Of a DNA stretch of 64,000 bases, positions 1 to 12,000 are shown piece after piece (position 1 is the first letter of the stretch; every line of letters begins with the position of its first letter). Both the position numbers and the translations under genes were made by a program. Source of the DNA: Emmonsiellopsis sp. PD_33 (taxonomy: Eukaryota; Ascomycota; Eurotiomycetes; Onygenales; Ajellomycetaceae); the NCBI GenBank assembly GCA_032988165.1, contig JANTQF010000036.1, positions 62,001 through 126,000 on the forward strand. Reading direction: 5' to 3'. The notes under the pieces were generated by a model. The model worked only from the letters and a program-made list of their open reading frames with translations, was not told the DNA's origin and searched no databases.

Positions 1-1
1 C

Positions 2-1246
2 TGTATAGAACACTACTTTGAAATGTCACGCCCTGATAGCGAACGCGCCTTGAAAATATACAAACGGTTCAGTGCGCAAACAGAAGAAGTAGTACGCTTC
101 CTACGTATCGCGCGGCAGTTCGAAAGCGCTACGAGATTAGAAATACCAAATTTGAAACACGCATCGACGGACCTGACCAAGCTACTCGAGGACGACCTGA
201 ACGATCCGGATTTTGCCCAACGACGGCGAGAATACCGTGCCGAGAAATTTGGGACGAAGAGTGAAAAGGCGGAGAACGGAGTAACTCGAAGTAGATCGAC
301 GTCCGCGCCGCAGAAACAGACCTCTAAACCCACTACCGTCCAGCCGACCGCGCCAAAAATCGAGGTTGGCGGATCAGGCCCCGATCTGCTCGACCTTTTA
401 GATGACCCTATTCAGCCGGCCCAGCAGCCAATAGGCCAGCAGCAATTTAACCCCCAAAATAATATGCAATTCCAGCAACAGCAGTTTCAACAGATGGGTT
501 TCCAACCGCAGCAAACTGGATTCGTCCAGCAGAATAATTTCCAGCAACCACAACAACTTATGCAACCAGGCCTCAACCAACAGCAGACCGGCTATGGCGG
601 GCAATCCAATCCCAATCCTTTTGGCCAAACGCAACCACAACCGCAACTCCAGCCGCTCCAACCAGACCACACCGGCGCCGGATTCGGCGGCTACACGCCC
701 CAACCGCAACAGCACAACTTCCAAACACCCCTCCCAAGCATCCCACAGAACGGCGTCGCCTCCTTCCAACAACCCATGCACACGGGCGGTGGCCGCCCCA
801 ACAACCCCTTCCGCCAATCCATGCTCCCGCCCCCAGACAACATGACCCTCCCCCCCCCCCCCCCCGCCTCCCCCTTAACCCGCCAAAACACCAACCCCTT
901 CGCCAAACGCCTCACAATGCAACAGATCCCCCAATTCACCACAGGCGGCCCATCACCCTTCTCCTCCCAACCACCAGCACAAACCCAAACCCCGCCTCCA
1001 CTCCAACCGCAGCGGACCGGGACGAACCCCTTCTCACGCCCACAGACAGCTCCCGGTTTGCAGCCGCCCGCAGCGGCCCCGCTTCGGCCGAATCCAACAG
1101 GAAGCACGAATCCGTTCCGGCAGAGCCAGTTTATCAACCAGAACACGGGGCAGGGGTGGCAGGCTGGCGGGGTACAGGGGACGATGGGGGGATTGGAGAA
1201 TTTAGAGACGGTGCCGGTGTTTCCGAGACCGGGGCAGATGGCGTGA
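2..1246 (+). CDS. AP180/CALM-type clathrin assembly adaptor, C-terminal part (5' end outside window)
   Basis: The reading frame is open to the left edge: codons 2-22 read C-I-E-H-Y-F-E before the first ATG at 23, so the gene starts upstream. The first ~75 residues are the end of an ANTH domain (phosphoinositide-binding helices, with RALKIYKRFSAQTEEVVRFL). A long low-complexity Gln/Pro/Asn tail follows. It carries a clathrin-box-like LLDLLDD near residue 122 and five NPF tripeptides that EH-domain proteins such as Pan1/Ede1 bind. The family (yeast Yap1801/1802) links PI(4,5)P2 membranes to clathrin and endocytic scaffolds at the plasma membrane. A 16-base C run at 850-865 lies inside the Pro stretch and keeps frame. 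The call is firm; only the N-terminal ANTH helices are missing because of the window edge. Confidence 0.88.
   Translation, partial: CIEHYFEMSRPDSERALKIYKRFSAQTEEVVRFLRIARQFESATRLEIPNLKHASTDLTKLLEDDLNDPDFAQRRREYRAEKFGTKSEKAENGVTRSRSTSAPQKQTSKPTTVQPTAPKIEVGGSGPDLLDLLDDPIQPAQQPIGQQQFNPQNNMQFQQQQFQQMGFQPQQTGFVQQNNFQQPQQLMQPGLNQQQTGYGGQSNPNPFGQTQPQPQLQPLQPDHTGAGFGGYTPQPQQHNFQTPLPSIPQNGVASFQQPMHTGGGRPNNPFRQSMLPPPDNMTLPPPPPASPLTRQNTNPFAKRLTMQQIPQFTTGGPSPFSSQPPAQTQTPPPLQPQRTGTNPFSRPQTAPGLQPPAAAPLRPNPTGSTNPFRQSQFINQNTGQGWQAGGVQGTMGGLENLETVPVFPRPGQMA
850..865 (+). repeat. 16-nt poly-C tract inside a coding region
   Basis: An uninterrupted run of 16 cytosines encodes the centre of a Pro-rich stretch of the AP180-like tail. 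Such runs are prone to slippage; the frame downstream of this one is intact. Confidence 0.9.
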
Positions 1247-2807
1247 GTGTGAATGTGAATGTAACTGGGTGCGGGGTGGTAATTTATAAAGGTAGATATG
1301 AAAGAGGCGGCGCGAGGGGGAGATGAAAGAGGGAGTCCTGGAGACCTGTGTGATTTTGCGATTGCATTTGTGTTTGTGTTTGTTAATCTGATTGACTGAA
1401 CGGAGTTATTTTCCTATTTTGCCCCTTTTTTCCTTCTTCTTCTTCTTATTCTTATCTTGCGCATAATCATTATCCCTTCCCATCCCGCCAACACCATCTA
1501 TTCTATTCTATTCTATTCTATCCTATCCTATCCTATATCATCCATCTTCTTTTCTTGTCCTTATTCTCCGTTTCGCCCGCTGTGTTTTTCAAAGTAGTTT
1601 GATTTGGGACGTTTATCTAGGTATGTATGTATGTAGCACTGCCTGTTTGCCTGTTTGTTGCATTGGGAGTTTTACTCCGCGTTTTTGTCTTTCATGTTTC
1701 TGTTTCTTTCTTTCTTTCTTTCTTTGCGCTTCTCTTGGTTCGCATTCTGATGTAGACAGACAGTACGGAGTAGTGAGCTAATATATCCTATCCCATCCTA
1801 TTTTTCCTTTCCTGGAGGGAGTTGGTGATTGGGTTGTTCTTTGTGGTGGGTGGGGTTTGGTCAGTACGGCTTTCATGCGCTTATTGATTTATTCTGTAGA
1901 CAACTGGTGAAAGAGGGATCATCCATTTCCACGCCTCTTATCTTTGTTTTACTCAAAGGATACATGTAGAGTGTCCAGGAGGGCTGTGGTTGGTTACATA
2001 ATCCAATCTAGTCCAGGGCAAGCCATGCACCAAGCACCCGACCTCCACTCCTTAATCCATAGTCAACTCACCATCCATCTCGATACAAACAGACTCGTGC
2101 CTCCTGGCAGCTATGCATACATACAGAGATATCCCAGCTCAGGAGCTGGATATGAGCTTTGTTATGATTGGCATTTCCTCACACTCTGCTCTCTGGCACA
2201 GCACAATTGATTGATGAATAGCATAGTTGCATGCTACCTCACCTAACAAAGATAGTATGGCACTTCCCATTTTCTCCAGAGTTCTTAACCCACTGACTCA
2301 CTGGCAGTTTGAAGTACAGCATTAAAAAAGAAACAAGGAGGGGTTCTTGTTTGCCTGATCCTTCCTTATTCCCTCGCCTGTCGGTTGGGTCGGGAGCTTG
2401 TTTGACAATTCGACAACCAAACCATGCAGGCGAACCACATTCATAGCTACTGGTACGGGATGCGAGGGCTCCGACCGGAACCTTCTTTCTGCCGTCTTGC
2501 GATATGGTGACGGATTTCGGTTGCTGCTGGATGTGTTAAGGCTACAAAAAGATTAACCTTAATGGGTTGCTGCCGCATCCTCCCGGCTTCGTTCTTGCGC
2601 TTTTTCTGAATACCCTGAGCTTTGCTCGCTTCTCCCTCTCGATTCCATCTTCTCTCATCCCATCCTTCTTCTAATTTATCGCCTGGGACTTAAAGCTGTC
2701 ACTGCATCTGCCTTTTGAGCCCTCCGTTACGTTTCGCTGGCTCTCATTTTTCCAGCTTCTCTCCACCGGAAATTGCCGTTCCTGTTCTCCAGATACATAC
2801 GGGAAGC
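1247..2807. other. Intergenic, no gene seen
   Basis: This holds the 3' flank of the AP180-like gene, a pentanucleotide microsatellite (TTCTA-type units near 1501-1535), pyrimidine-rich stretches (1425-1460, 1690-1740) and the promoter of the dynamin-like gene. No open frame here looks coding. Confidence 0.6.
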
Positions 2808-5134
2808 ATGACGCATGATACACTTGATACATCGGGCCTTGCTGCCCTAAGATCCTCGCTGTCCCTACTTGACGAAATCGACAATCTCCGCCGTAAGGGG
2901 ATCAGCGAGTTCGTTTTTCTCCCCCAGATTGTGGTCTGCGGTGATCAGTCCAGTGGGAAAAGCTCTGTGCTAGAAGCAATTTCTGGAGTGCCATTTCCTC
3001 GAAGTTCCACCCTATGCACCCGTTTTGCTACTGAGGTCATCCTTCGCGAAGCCGCAGTCTCCAGTGTCTCAGTCTCTATTGTACCCAGCAAGGATGCCAC
3101 CAGCGATGAGCAACAGAAGCTGTCAGAATTAAAGAAAACGCTACAAGGGCTTCAAGAACTCCCAGAAGTGGTTGATAAGGCAGAGGAGCTTATGGGGATT
3201 ACTATGTTTGGTAATGCATTTTCCAAGCATGTCCTTCGAGTTGAAATATCTGGACCACAGAAGCCAAAACTTACCCTTGTTGACCTTCCTGGTCTCATTC
3301 ACTCTGAAAACAAAGAACAGTCTGAAGCTGATGTGAAGCTGATTTCCAATCTTGTTGAATCCTACATTGCCAACCCTAGGAGTATTATTATTTCAGTGGT
3401 CTCTGCAAAAAATGATATTGCAAACCAGATTATTCTCAAATGCGCCTGAAAGGTTGACCCTAAGGGACTACGCACTCTAGGACTCATTACAAAACCTGAT
3501 ACACTACCAGCTGGATCAGATAGTGAAGCCCAGTTTATAGACCTTGCTAGCAACAACAATATCGAATTTCAACTTGGGTGGCATGTGCTGAGGAATAGGG
3601 GTTTTGACTCCCATGATGCCTCAACTGAAGAATGAGATCTTGCTGAACAAGAATTCTTCTCCACAGGGGCATGGGAAGATCTTCCCTGTAATATGGTTGG
3701 GATATGCTCACTCCGTCAATGCCTGAGCAAGATCCTATTGAATCAAATCAAGCATTATCTCCCAAACCTGATCAATGACATACAGGCAAACATTGACGAT
3801 GCTGAGAAGAAACTTCAGAACATGGGTGCTAGGCGTTCCAAGCTAGATGAACAGCGGCTCTTCCTCCTAAAAATCAGTCAATCATTTGAGAGATTGTGCA
3901 AGGCTGCTGCTGACGGCAGTTATGAGGACCCATTCTTTGATAACCTAGAGTATCTTGATAACAAACGCTTGTGGGCTCTCATTCAAAACCAGAATATTGA
4001 GTTTGCAGAGAAGATGAGACGGCAGGGCCACCATAGGATTATCAACGACTCTGGATCGAAGGGATCCAATTATCTCGGCCAAGTTCACATGGAACGATCT
4101 GAAGCTATTGGCTGGGTACGGGGGATTCTCACCAAGAGCAGAGGCCGGGAGCTTCCTGGTTCTTTCGACCCCATTCTCATTGGTCAATTATTTCAAGATC
4201 AGTCATCTTTATGGGAACGCATAGCACGGCACCATTTGCAGAACTCATGGAAGCTTGTCAAACGATTCCTTGAAGAGGTTCTACTAGAAACAGCAACTGA
4301 CACCCACACATTTCACTCCCTGCTCAACGGCTGGATCGACCAGAAAATAAATGACCGGATAAAATGAGCTAGCCAGTCTCTCAATCAACTTCTAATGGAT
4401 CGCGCGAGGCATCCGATAACGTACAATCACTACTATACGGAAACACTTCAGAAGATGAGACAAGCGAATCTCCAGGATAAAATAGCTAGGGAGATATCCA
4501 ACTTTATTGGCTTGAATGGTAAAGACTATGTTGATGCAGAGGAGATATCCACACTTGCTGCATCACTTTCAGCCCAAAGTGTGAGTGATATGGACGACTT
4601 CGCATGTTCTGAGCTGCTTGATAGTATGCAAGCATTCTACAAGGTAAGATGACTCACTACTAATTTTTGGTTGCAACTTGTGGTTCTAAGATTTTTTTAT
4701 ATAGGTTGCGTTGAAGACTTTCGTCGACAACGTTGCTATCCAGGTCATCGAGCGCGAGTTGATCAGTGACATATGGGCAATATTCACACCCATTGACGTA
4801 GGGGGTATGCCCTCTGACCTCGTCTCTCAGATTGCGGGTGAAACGGAGGAATCCCAGGAGCAACGGCAGCAGCTGGAACGGAAATTGAAGACCTTACAGG
4901 AAGGGTTGGAGATTTGTAGGCGGCATGCAATACATCCACGTTCGTATTATGCCCTATCTTTCTTAAACTCACAAGCCACCGATTTACCCTTCTTCGCTCT
5001 CACAATCGTCTTCGCTAGGCTAACCTTGAGCCTGTCATATAGGAGAAACTGAACTGCTAGACGACACAGAATCTGCCAGCGGGGAGGTTGATGATACGCC
5101 TAATCCCGAAGACCCAGACACCGATTCGTCCTGA
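2808..5134 (+). pseudogene. Dynamin-family large GTPase interrupted by three in-frame TGA codons
   Basis: The frame runs 2808-4643, 4705-4939 and 5043-5134, with two GT-AG introns (61 and 103 bp) whose phases match, giving about 720 codons. Domains in order are: a G domain with P-loop GDQSSGKSS, switch DLPG and TKPD; a middle/stalk region; and a GED (FVDNVAIQVIERELISDIW) with a C-terminal coiled coil. Fungal Mx/dynamin-like proteins of this layout remodel membranes or organelles. Stop codons sit at 3447-3449, 3633-3635 and 4365-4367. All three are TGA, all lie where an Arg CGA codon fits (for example before KVDPKG), and the frame is never shifted. An acidic tail ends at 5134. Beyond it, 5230-5430 could hold a further decayed exon. 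I infer a recently inactivated gene, since splice sites and motifs are otherwise intact. The start was chosen as the ATG just before the conserved region. Confidence 0.85.
4644..4704 (+). other. Intron in dynamin-like pseudogene
   Basis: GTAAGA donor, CTAAT-like branch region and TATAG acceptor. Removing it joins the stalk helix to the GED frame. Confidence 0.8.
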
Positions 5135-8052
5135 AATGGTATGCTAATTCAAATATCACCTTTTCGATTTCATGAATGCTATTTTAGACCATCTGATACC
5201 AGTGCTAACGTGATTCTGTTCTCTAAAGCCCTCAGCAGACGAATTTACATTTTAGTCTGGTATCCGTCAGCCATCATTTGAGCCGAGTGAGCCTGATGGA
5301 TCGACAATTACCCTATTAGCTCCCATTTTAAAAAAGAAGAAGAAGGACAGAAAGCACGGAGTGGGCGTAACAGTTGGATCTATATCTGTATCGTGTCACG
5401 TTTTCCCACGGGAGGGTGGATGGTAATTGAGATTCACTTTGAGTTTTCAACAAACAGTCCACCATTGGATCTAAGAAACCGGTTTATCCTGTCATGGGTT
5501 TACAAGATTTATGAGATTTGGGGAACAGATAGAGCGGAGATAAAAACATTGCCAGGCAGATCGTTCTTCATCCAACATGCTAGATTTTGGGCAGACAGAT
5601 CCCTTAATATTTTCCTTTCTTTTATTTCCCTTTCCTTATTTCTTTAGCTGTTTCTGCACCTAGACTGTTCAAAAGAGGGGGGAAAAAGAAGAAAAAAAAT
5701 AATTAACTAGTTATTAATCCAATTGAGTCGACCTATTAACCCAAATACAAACAAACCCCTTCCTGAGTATATCTACACTGGCTCCCGAGAAATATAGAGT
5801 AGCATCCCAGAGGCAGGTATAAAGGGGCCAATCAAGCAAAGGATGGCTCCAACTTCCCACATTCAACCCGACCTTGTGGATCCCGGGCGGAGCCTTATAA
5901 GTGGCTATATTTAAATTTTTTTCAGAACTATCCAGTATATAGATGTAGGCACATAGCAGGCTCCCCCGCCTCTACTCGACACAATTGAGGAGATATATAC
6001 GGGCTACCTTCCGGAGGAATTGTTTTCAGCCAGCTTGCTGAGTAGACACATCCAGAGGAGGTAGGGGTACTAATCAATAAGTCATCTAATTGTAGCAATC
6101 AGGGGCTATGTATGGTTGGTTTCGCTGGGTCCATGGGGGATTCATTCTATTTCAATTGACCAGCTCTGGGTGCTCTATCACTATCTGTTGTTATAATAAG
6201 AGGATTCGGGATTCCGTTCTTTTCTTTTCTTTTCTTATGTATATGTGTCTACATTACTCAGAGCTGGGTTTGAGGTATGAGATAATTGCCCTAGTATAGG
6301 GCGTGGGCGGGCTGCATAGGAGAGCATTTGCTGTCAAAACCAATGAATGAGTGCCGCCATTGGGGAGGGAGTTACAATAACCCCTATCATCTCATCATTC
6401 CTAACTACTAGTAGAATTCCAGCACCGGGAACCTCTGTTCCCCCGATATACAGGTTTTTTCTTCTCCATGTCAATCAATCGATGTCCACTGTTCTCAGGG
6501 GTGTTGGTGCCGAGGAAACCCCGACGGGATCTATATGTATGTCTTTTCATCTACACATTTCTACCGCGATAACTAAAAAAAAAAAGAATAGGTACTATAA
6601 TAAAATCAAACACAAACCAACAATTCCACTCTCCTATTAATAATTAACTCTAGAGTAGAAAATAAATCCATACAAAACAAGAACAAACACAATTAAAAAT
6701 AACTCGTATCCTCAACCTCCACCACTTGGCGCCAAGCCACACCCAACCCGCAATGCCGAGCTTCAACCGACCTCCACTTCCGTCCTCGGCGAGAACCCGT
6801 TATCAAAAACCAGCCCATGCCCCCTCCCATCCCAGAATCCTTTATCTCGACCGACGACTCATTTATTATCTGCCTTGTTTAACAAACCGCGATATTGCCA
6901 TCTCATTAATCGGGTGCATCGGTGCTGTCCCTCAAGCTCAAGGGGTGTTGCTTTTATGTTTACGTTTGATAACAATCCCCTGGAGCCGAAGCCGAACCCG
7001 AGGGTTTATTATCATTTCACAGAGTTGAAAGTCTCAAAAAAAGGAACCAAAGCCAATGACTCTTTGGCTTTTTCCCCCGGCTACGTACATGTACATACAT
7101 ACATGCATACATAGCATATCTCTATCGCGGCTATGTGCAGCCAGCCCTATCAAAAGACAGCCCCCTGTGCCCCCCCTCGACAGACATGACATGACATGAC
7201 AAACCTCACCCACCCAGCCAGCCCAGGCCCAGGACAAAGGAATGAAAGCAAAGCAAGCAAGCAAAATGAAACTTTTCAAATGGTTTCGCCGTGCCTCCCT
7301 GAGCCCTGGGTCATATAGAAAAGAAAGAACGCTTTCGTTCAGCCGCATCAATCTTACCTATATTACTACTACGTGCGCCGCCTGTTCGCCATCTTTTCGT
7401 CGTTGACGGTTTTGTTTAGTCAATGCGGAAAAGGAAGCAAAGGCCGAGGAGAAAGGAAAAAACGAAACGCGAGGTTTCTTACTTTCTCCTAGGAGTTGGC
7501 TGCCGGTTAGGTATATATTTCCCGTCCTATTCCCCCTGTTCTATTCCCTTGGTTGGTTTCTTTCTTCTTTCTGGTCTGTACGTACTCTTTTCTACTCCCC
7601 ATTCCGTTCTCTACGTGAATCACTTTATACTAACTTCATATTTCTAGGGCTCACCATTGTTGGTACTACACCCGATGCGGAATTTATGAGAATGGGAATG
7701 TCTTTTTCCCACATGTGCCCCGAATGGAACCCTTTCTGAAAACGCTGGATTGATAAGAGAAAAAAAGGTATATTAATAAAATCTTCAAACCACAGCACTC
7801 TAAGACAGAGATCAAGCGGATGATGAGAAGACAAAAGAAAAGAGGCTTGATGTTTATGGCTTCAGGCTTGGCTCAAGTACAAGCTTTCGCCCACGTTGCA
7901 GTCCTCCGCGCCCCCGCACTAAATCTATCTGACCTCGACGACCCCTTTTTCCTCCCGCCTCCAACTACAGTGCATCTGTACAAATGACATATGAAAAGAA
8001 AAAGGATATCAGATTATCGAAACAATTACTCTCGTTCGTTTGAGCTTCTCTC
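5135..8052. other. 2.9 kb without a recognised gene
   Basis: Just after the dynamin-like gene, 5230-5430 has a hydrophilic reading (SGIRQPSFEPSEPDG) broken by one TAG, possibly an old terminal exon. The rest contains AT-rich spacers, homopurine/pyrimidine runs, TATGTA microsatellites near 7085-7110 and an ACATG repeat near 7187-7200. The right end is the 3' flank of the acetate-carrier gene. I see no supported coding region. Confidence 0.5.
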
Positions 8053-9051
8053 TTAAACAGTCTCCCGGTCGGTCTTCTGGCGTGCCTCCCGTCCCTTGGC
8101 GGACCATGGGAAGTGCGCGACTGGGATAATGAAGAAGCTGTTGCTGGTATCCGCGATACCTGCTAGAGCATTGTACCACGCCAAGAATGCCGCCAAAAGT
8201 CCGAAGAAACCGCCCGTCTTGATGAGACCAACGTTTGGCGCGTCCTTGTCGGTAAGGATCATGTGGCCAATGGCAAGGAACAAGAATGCAAGGTCGAGGG
8301 TCAGGAAAAGGAGGAAGAATGCCCAGGTTGATTTCAGTGTGCAGACGAGGAGGACGGTAGTGAAGATCCACCAGCCCTAGGGAGCAAAATTGCCAAGTCA
8401 GCACGCCGTTCATTCGATCTATTCCGGGGGTGGTATCGGAGATCACTTACGAAAAGCCAGAATCCCACTGCGTTCTGGAAACCGGCCAAGCCACTGCCTG
8501 CGGTCATTGTAGTCGCAATCTCGAACCCGCCAGGGGTGAAAATAATTCCATAGGTGATCCAGAAACCACCGTACGAGGAGAGAGCCGTGGCACCAAAGGT
8601 ATTACCGACTGCCATTTCCCTACAACGCGACCACGAGTTAGTTGCGACCAAGCGACCTTCTTGCGAGATATACTACTTACCACATGCCGGCAAGCAACTG
8701 AACGAGTCCACCATATCCATAGGCCGAAGCCGCAACCAAGTTGGGAGTGACAACGCCGCGTGTTTGCATGTTGATCAAGCTGAGGACGAAAGTGGTGAGA
8801 GCGAAAGCCGACAGACCCAGAGGAGCCGGGTTGGCGAACTTGCGCTGTTCGACGGGAGCGTACAGACCGGGCTGGAATTCACCTCCGAAGGCCGGGAGCC
8901 GGTCTGCGCGTGTTGGAACCTGGGCAAGGGGGCCATATCCAAAGCGGGCAGCAGCCTGTGCAACCTCGTGCTCCTCGTTGGTCATGGCACGGGTAGCTTC
9001 AGCGCCGTTGGGAGGCGTACCCGCGAAATCTTTGTCGGTTGGTTCACCCAT
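8053..9051 (-). CDS. GPR1/FUN34/YaaH-family acetate (short carboxylate) transporter
   Basis: Three exons on the minus strand, 9051-8681, 8619-8451 and 8376-8053, close in frame to give 287 residues. Introns are 61 and 74 bp, both GTAAGT donors. A hydrophilic N-terminus of ~70 residues leads to the family signature NPAPLGL (residues 74-80) at the start of helix 1. Five further hydrophobic segments follow, including GNTFGATALSSYGGFW and an AIGHMIL-containing helix. Characterised members (Aspergillus AcpA/AlcS, yeast Ady2/Ato) move acetate, and sometimes succinate or ammonium, across the plasma membrane by proton symport. Substrate here is inferred. ATG 9051 is the first in frame with a good context; an upstream in-frame ATG at 9114 would add 21 residues. 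A paralogue lies at 27178-27994. Confidence 0.9.
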
Positions 9052-12000
9052 TGCGACGGTGGTGTGTATGTGTGCGGTGGTGAACGGCGATGAGTCTGCT
9101 CTGCAGCTGAACAAGGACTGTTAGAGAGCCTGGAGGGAGGAAGGGGCAACAGGGCAATCCTGGGAATTAAAAGGAAAGAAGAAGGGGAAGATGGCCCACA
9201 ATCACAGGCGAACGCAAATGGCAGGAGCTCACGACGAAAGGGAAAGGGGAGGGAAGGAGATAGGAAGGAGACCGAAGAAGGGGCGGGAGGGAAAGTATAT
9301 TAAGAGGGACGCAGACTCAGGCAGAATAACGGGGAGGGAGAGGAGAAGAATGAGCTAAACTAACCGCTATCAGGGCGTCGGACAGGCGGGATCTCCCTTT
9401 CTGGCAGCGATTGAAGAGAAATAAATGGAGCTAGACAAGCCCTGAGATGGTCGGGACTGGGGAAGCTCGTCGTCAAGCGCCTGGGCAAGAATGTCAGACA
9501 AGAGGATTGGCTTGTTGAGAAGCAAATCCAAGTCGGCCAGCGGGGGGACGCAGAGGTGCAAGAGATGTTCAAGGGCGGCCGCGTATGAAGGGAGGAGAGG
9601 GAGCATGGGATAAGAACAGACTAACTTTTTACAAGAACGCCCAGACTTTCTAGACGGCGATGACCCCAGGAAAAGAAGAATGGGATGGATGAGCGGCACC
9701 AAATAGGAATATCCGGGAGGGGCTCAACCGGCTTTGGCTTGTCTAGCAGCTTTTGTGGTATTAATTGGCGGGGACAAGGATAGGGAGACGGCTCCATATA
9801 TTCCTTGCAAGGGCGATTTAGACGTAGTATTCAGCAATACATAGCGGTAATCTGCGGGGCAGAGGGACAGCCAATAGGCCAGGGCAGTGGAAGAGGGAGA
9901 GAGCAGAGATTTTATCCCAGCAGGCGGAGTTTAAAAACGAAGAGGAACAGAGCTTCTAACTGCCAGCTGCCGGCAGAGAAACCAACAAGATCTGGGAGAG
10001 CGCAGCCGCGAAACAAAAAAAAAAAAAGCCGGGGAGACAGACCTGGAGGCGAAAAAGTTAGCCACATTGTCCTCCCTGGACCTGGAGCCGCACGGTTTGC
10101 TCGCTGGACAGGCTCCATCAGGACCATAACCCTAATTGACGATTTTGCCCAACAGGGCCGGCTCAAGGGTCAAACCATGGAACAGACAGAGTCACAAAAG
10201 TCACGGGTGGCACAGAGATTTCTGCGGTGGAGGAAGAAAGGGATCTTTGTGTAAGAAGCCCCGCCAGTCTGAACTGCTATAACTAACCCCATGTAAGATG
10301 TATGGATGTACATACAATGGCCGATGCGCTCCAGGTCGAACAGGTATATGCAATGCCCGCCATCATCGTCGTCATGGACCATGGCGAACTGCAGCCGCCC
10401 AGTGCAGCCAACAATCCGATTCATTCTTTTTGCCTTCTGGTAGTCTGCCAGCAGCCGATGTCTGAAAGAAATTTCCCGACCGGCCAGCCAGAATTTATTA
10501 GAGAGCTCCATCCGCTGCGTTGGATTGGAATCTGGCCTCGGCATCTCAGATTTGGCCCCCGCAGGCCCTTTATCCTGCGCCTTGCTGCTCACCAACCTCG
10601 TTCTTTCACCGTAGTAACCTCTAGTTATCTCTCCTCACCACTATCCTCTCCCGCTGCGTGTGTCCGTTGCTTCCTTTCTATCTATATCTCATGCATCCAA
10701 AACATTCTTGAAACCTCATGCTTGAAAGGCGCAAAACAAGTACTACTTGTAGTTACCAAACAATCCCAGCCCCGGTGCCGCCGCTAGCCATTAGCCATAT
10801 TGTACGGTACCGGAGCAAATATCCCAAGTTCGACATAGCGGCAAATCGGCCAGCAAGCCAACTCAGAACTGCCCAGGTTCCCCTGCTAGCCAGCTCAGCT
10901 ACTGCACATATTTCCCACCGGGCTCCACTGAGGTAGTATGAAAATCATGGGCTGATCAGATCGACTCTCAGATTCCTGTATTTTATAATACGCGTGGGTA
11001 ACCGAATAGGGTCTCGGCAGCCTGCGGAGTGTGATTATTAATTATGATTTGTGTCAGGAATGCGTATGAGCATTACATACAGTGGGTGCGGATACTTTTG
11101 TGCTTTTTACCCCAGTTATAGGCTGTTTATGATGCTGGAGAATGCATATCATCCTCTCTATTTGCACGGAGGATCATCAGCCCCATCCGGCATACATCGC
11201 CAGTTGGCAGCGATGGACCTCTCGCTTCCCCATACCAGATGCATGTGAGGAGAGGAAGACCACACAGGAGTAGTTAGTTACGGGTCTAGTATTTCCATTG
11301 CAACATTCTTTCCTCTCCTTACAGACCATAACAAATGCCGCGCGAGTGGATTATTTAGACAAGAGGGCTAGAATGTCCATGATAGATTGTTCAAGCAGCT
11401 CTTCATTTCATCTGCTGCTCTTTCTAGGCCTGTCACAGACCCCAGACGCAGCATGGACATGGATAGGAGATGTTTCATCCTGCGTGGCTGCAAACTCCGC
11501 AGGGATTGGGATATTGAGGGCGCCGGTCAAGTCTCGCAGCTAGTTAATTGATTGGAGCCATGTGGTAAAACCGTAATTAAAGTCCATCAGAACGCAAATT
11601 ATCTCGCCGAAACACACTTTACCCAGAGCGAATTGCTAGGGTTCAATAATCCCATGGGGTAAGTTAATAAGTGGAAACTTGAGAAGAATGATGAACCTCC
11701 TCCTGTCCAAGCTTCTCCTCAGTCTCAGCCTTCATTCATCGGGTTCCTCTCCTCCGCAATTTTCCTCTTCTCCACACGCTCTCCTCTCGCAAGCTGGAAA
11801 TCCGGAGAAAAAGAAGTCCTTGGCGTCATCATGATGAGCCCTGCTACCCGCTGGCCGAGAGATATGCGCCCCGCCATGCCACCAAAGCGAGCATCTCCGG
11901 CATCAGCCTTCCATCCGTCCGGGCTGGTTTGGACGGTGGACTGTGACCCGCGAGCTAGTTAGGGGGATTGCCGCCCATCACAAGCGCCTGCATAGGGGAA

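Noticed and set aside
2808..5134. Reading the three TGA codons as selenocysteine or programmed readthrough
   Set aside because: All three fall at positions where Arg fits through one transition, no SECIS-like element was sought or seen, and filamentous ascomycetes are not known for selenoproteins.
9805..10254. 149-codon basic ORF (+)
   Set aside because: Composition follows purine-rich DNA (AAAAAA and GGRGA runs), no conserved features, lies in a promoter-like stretch.
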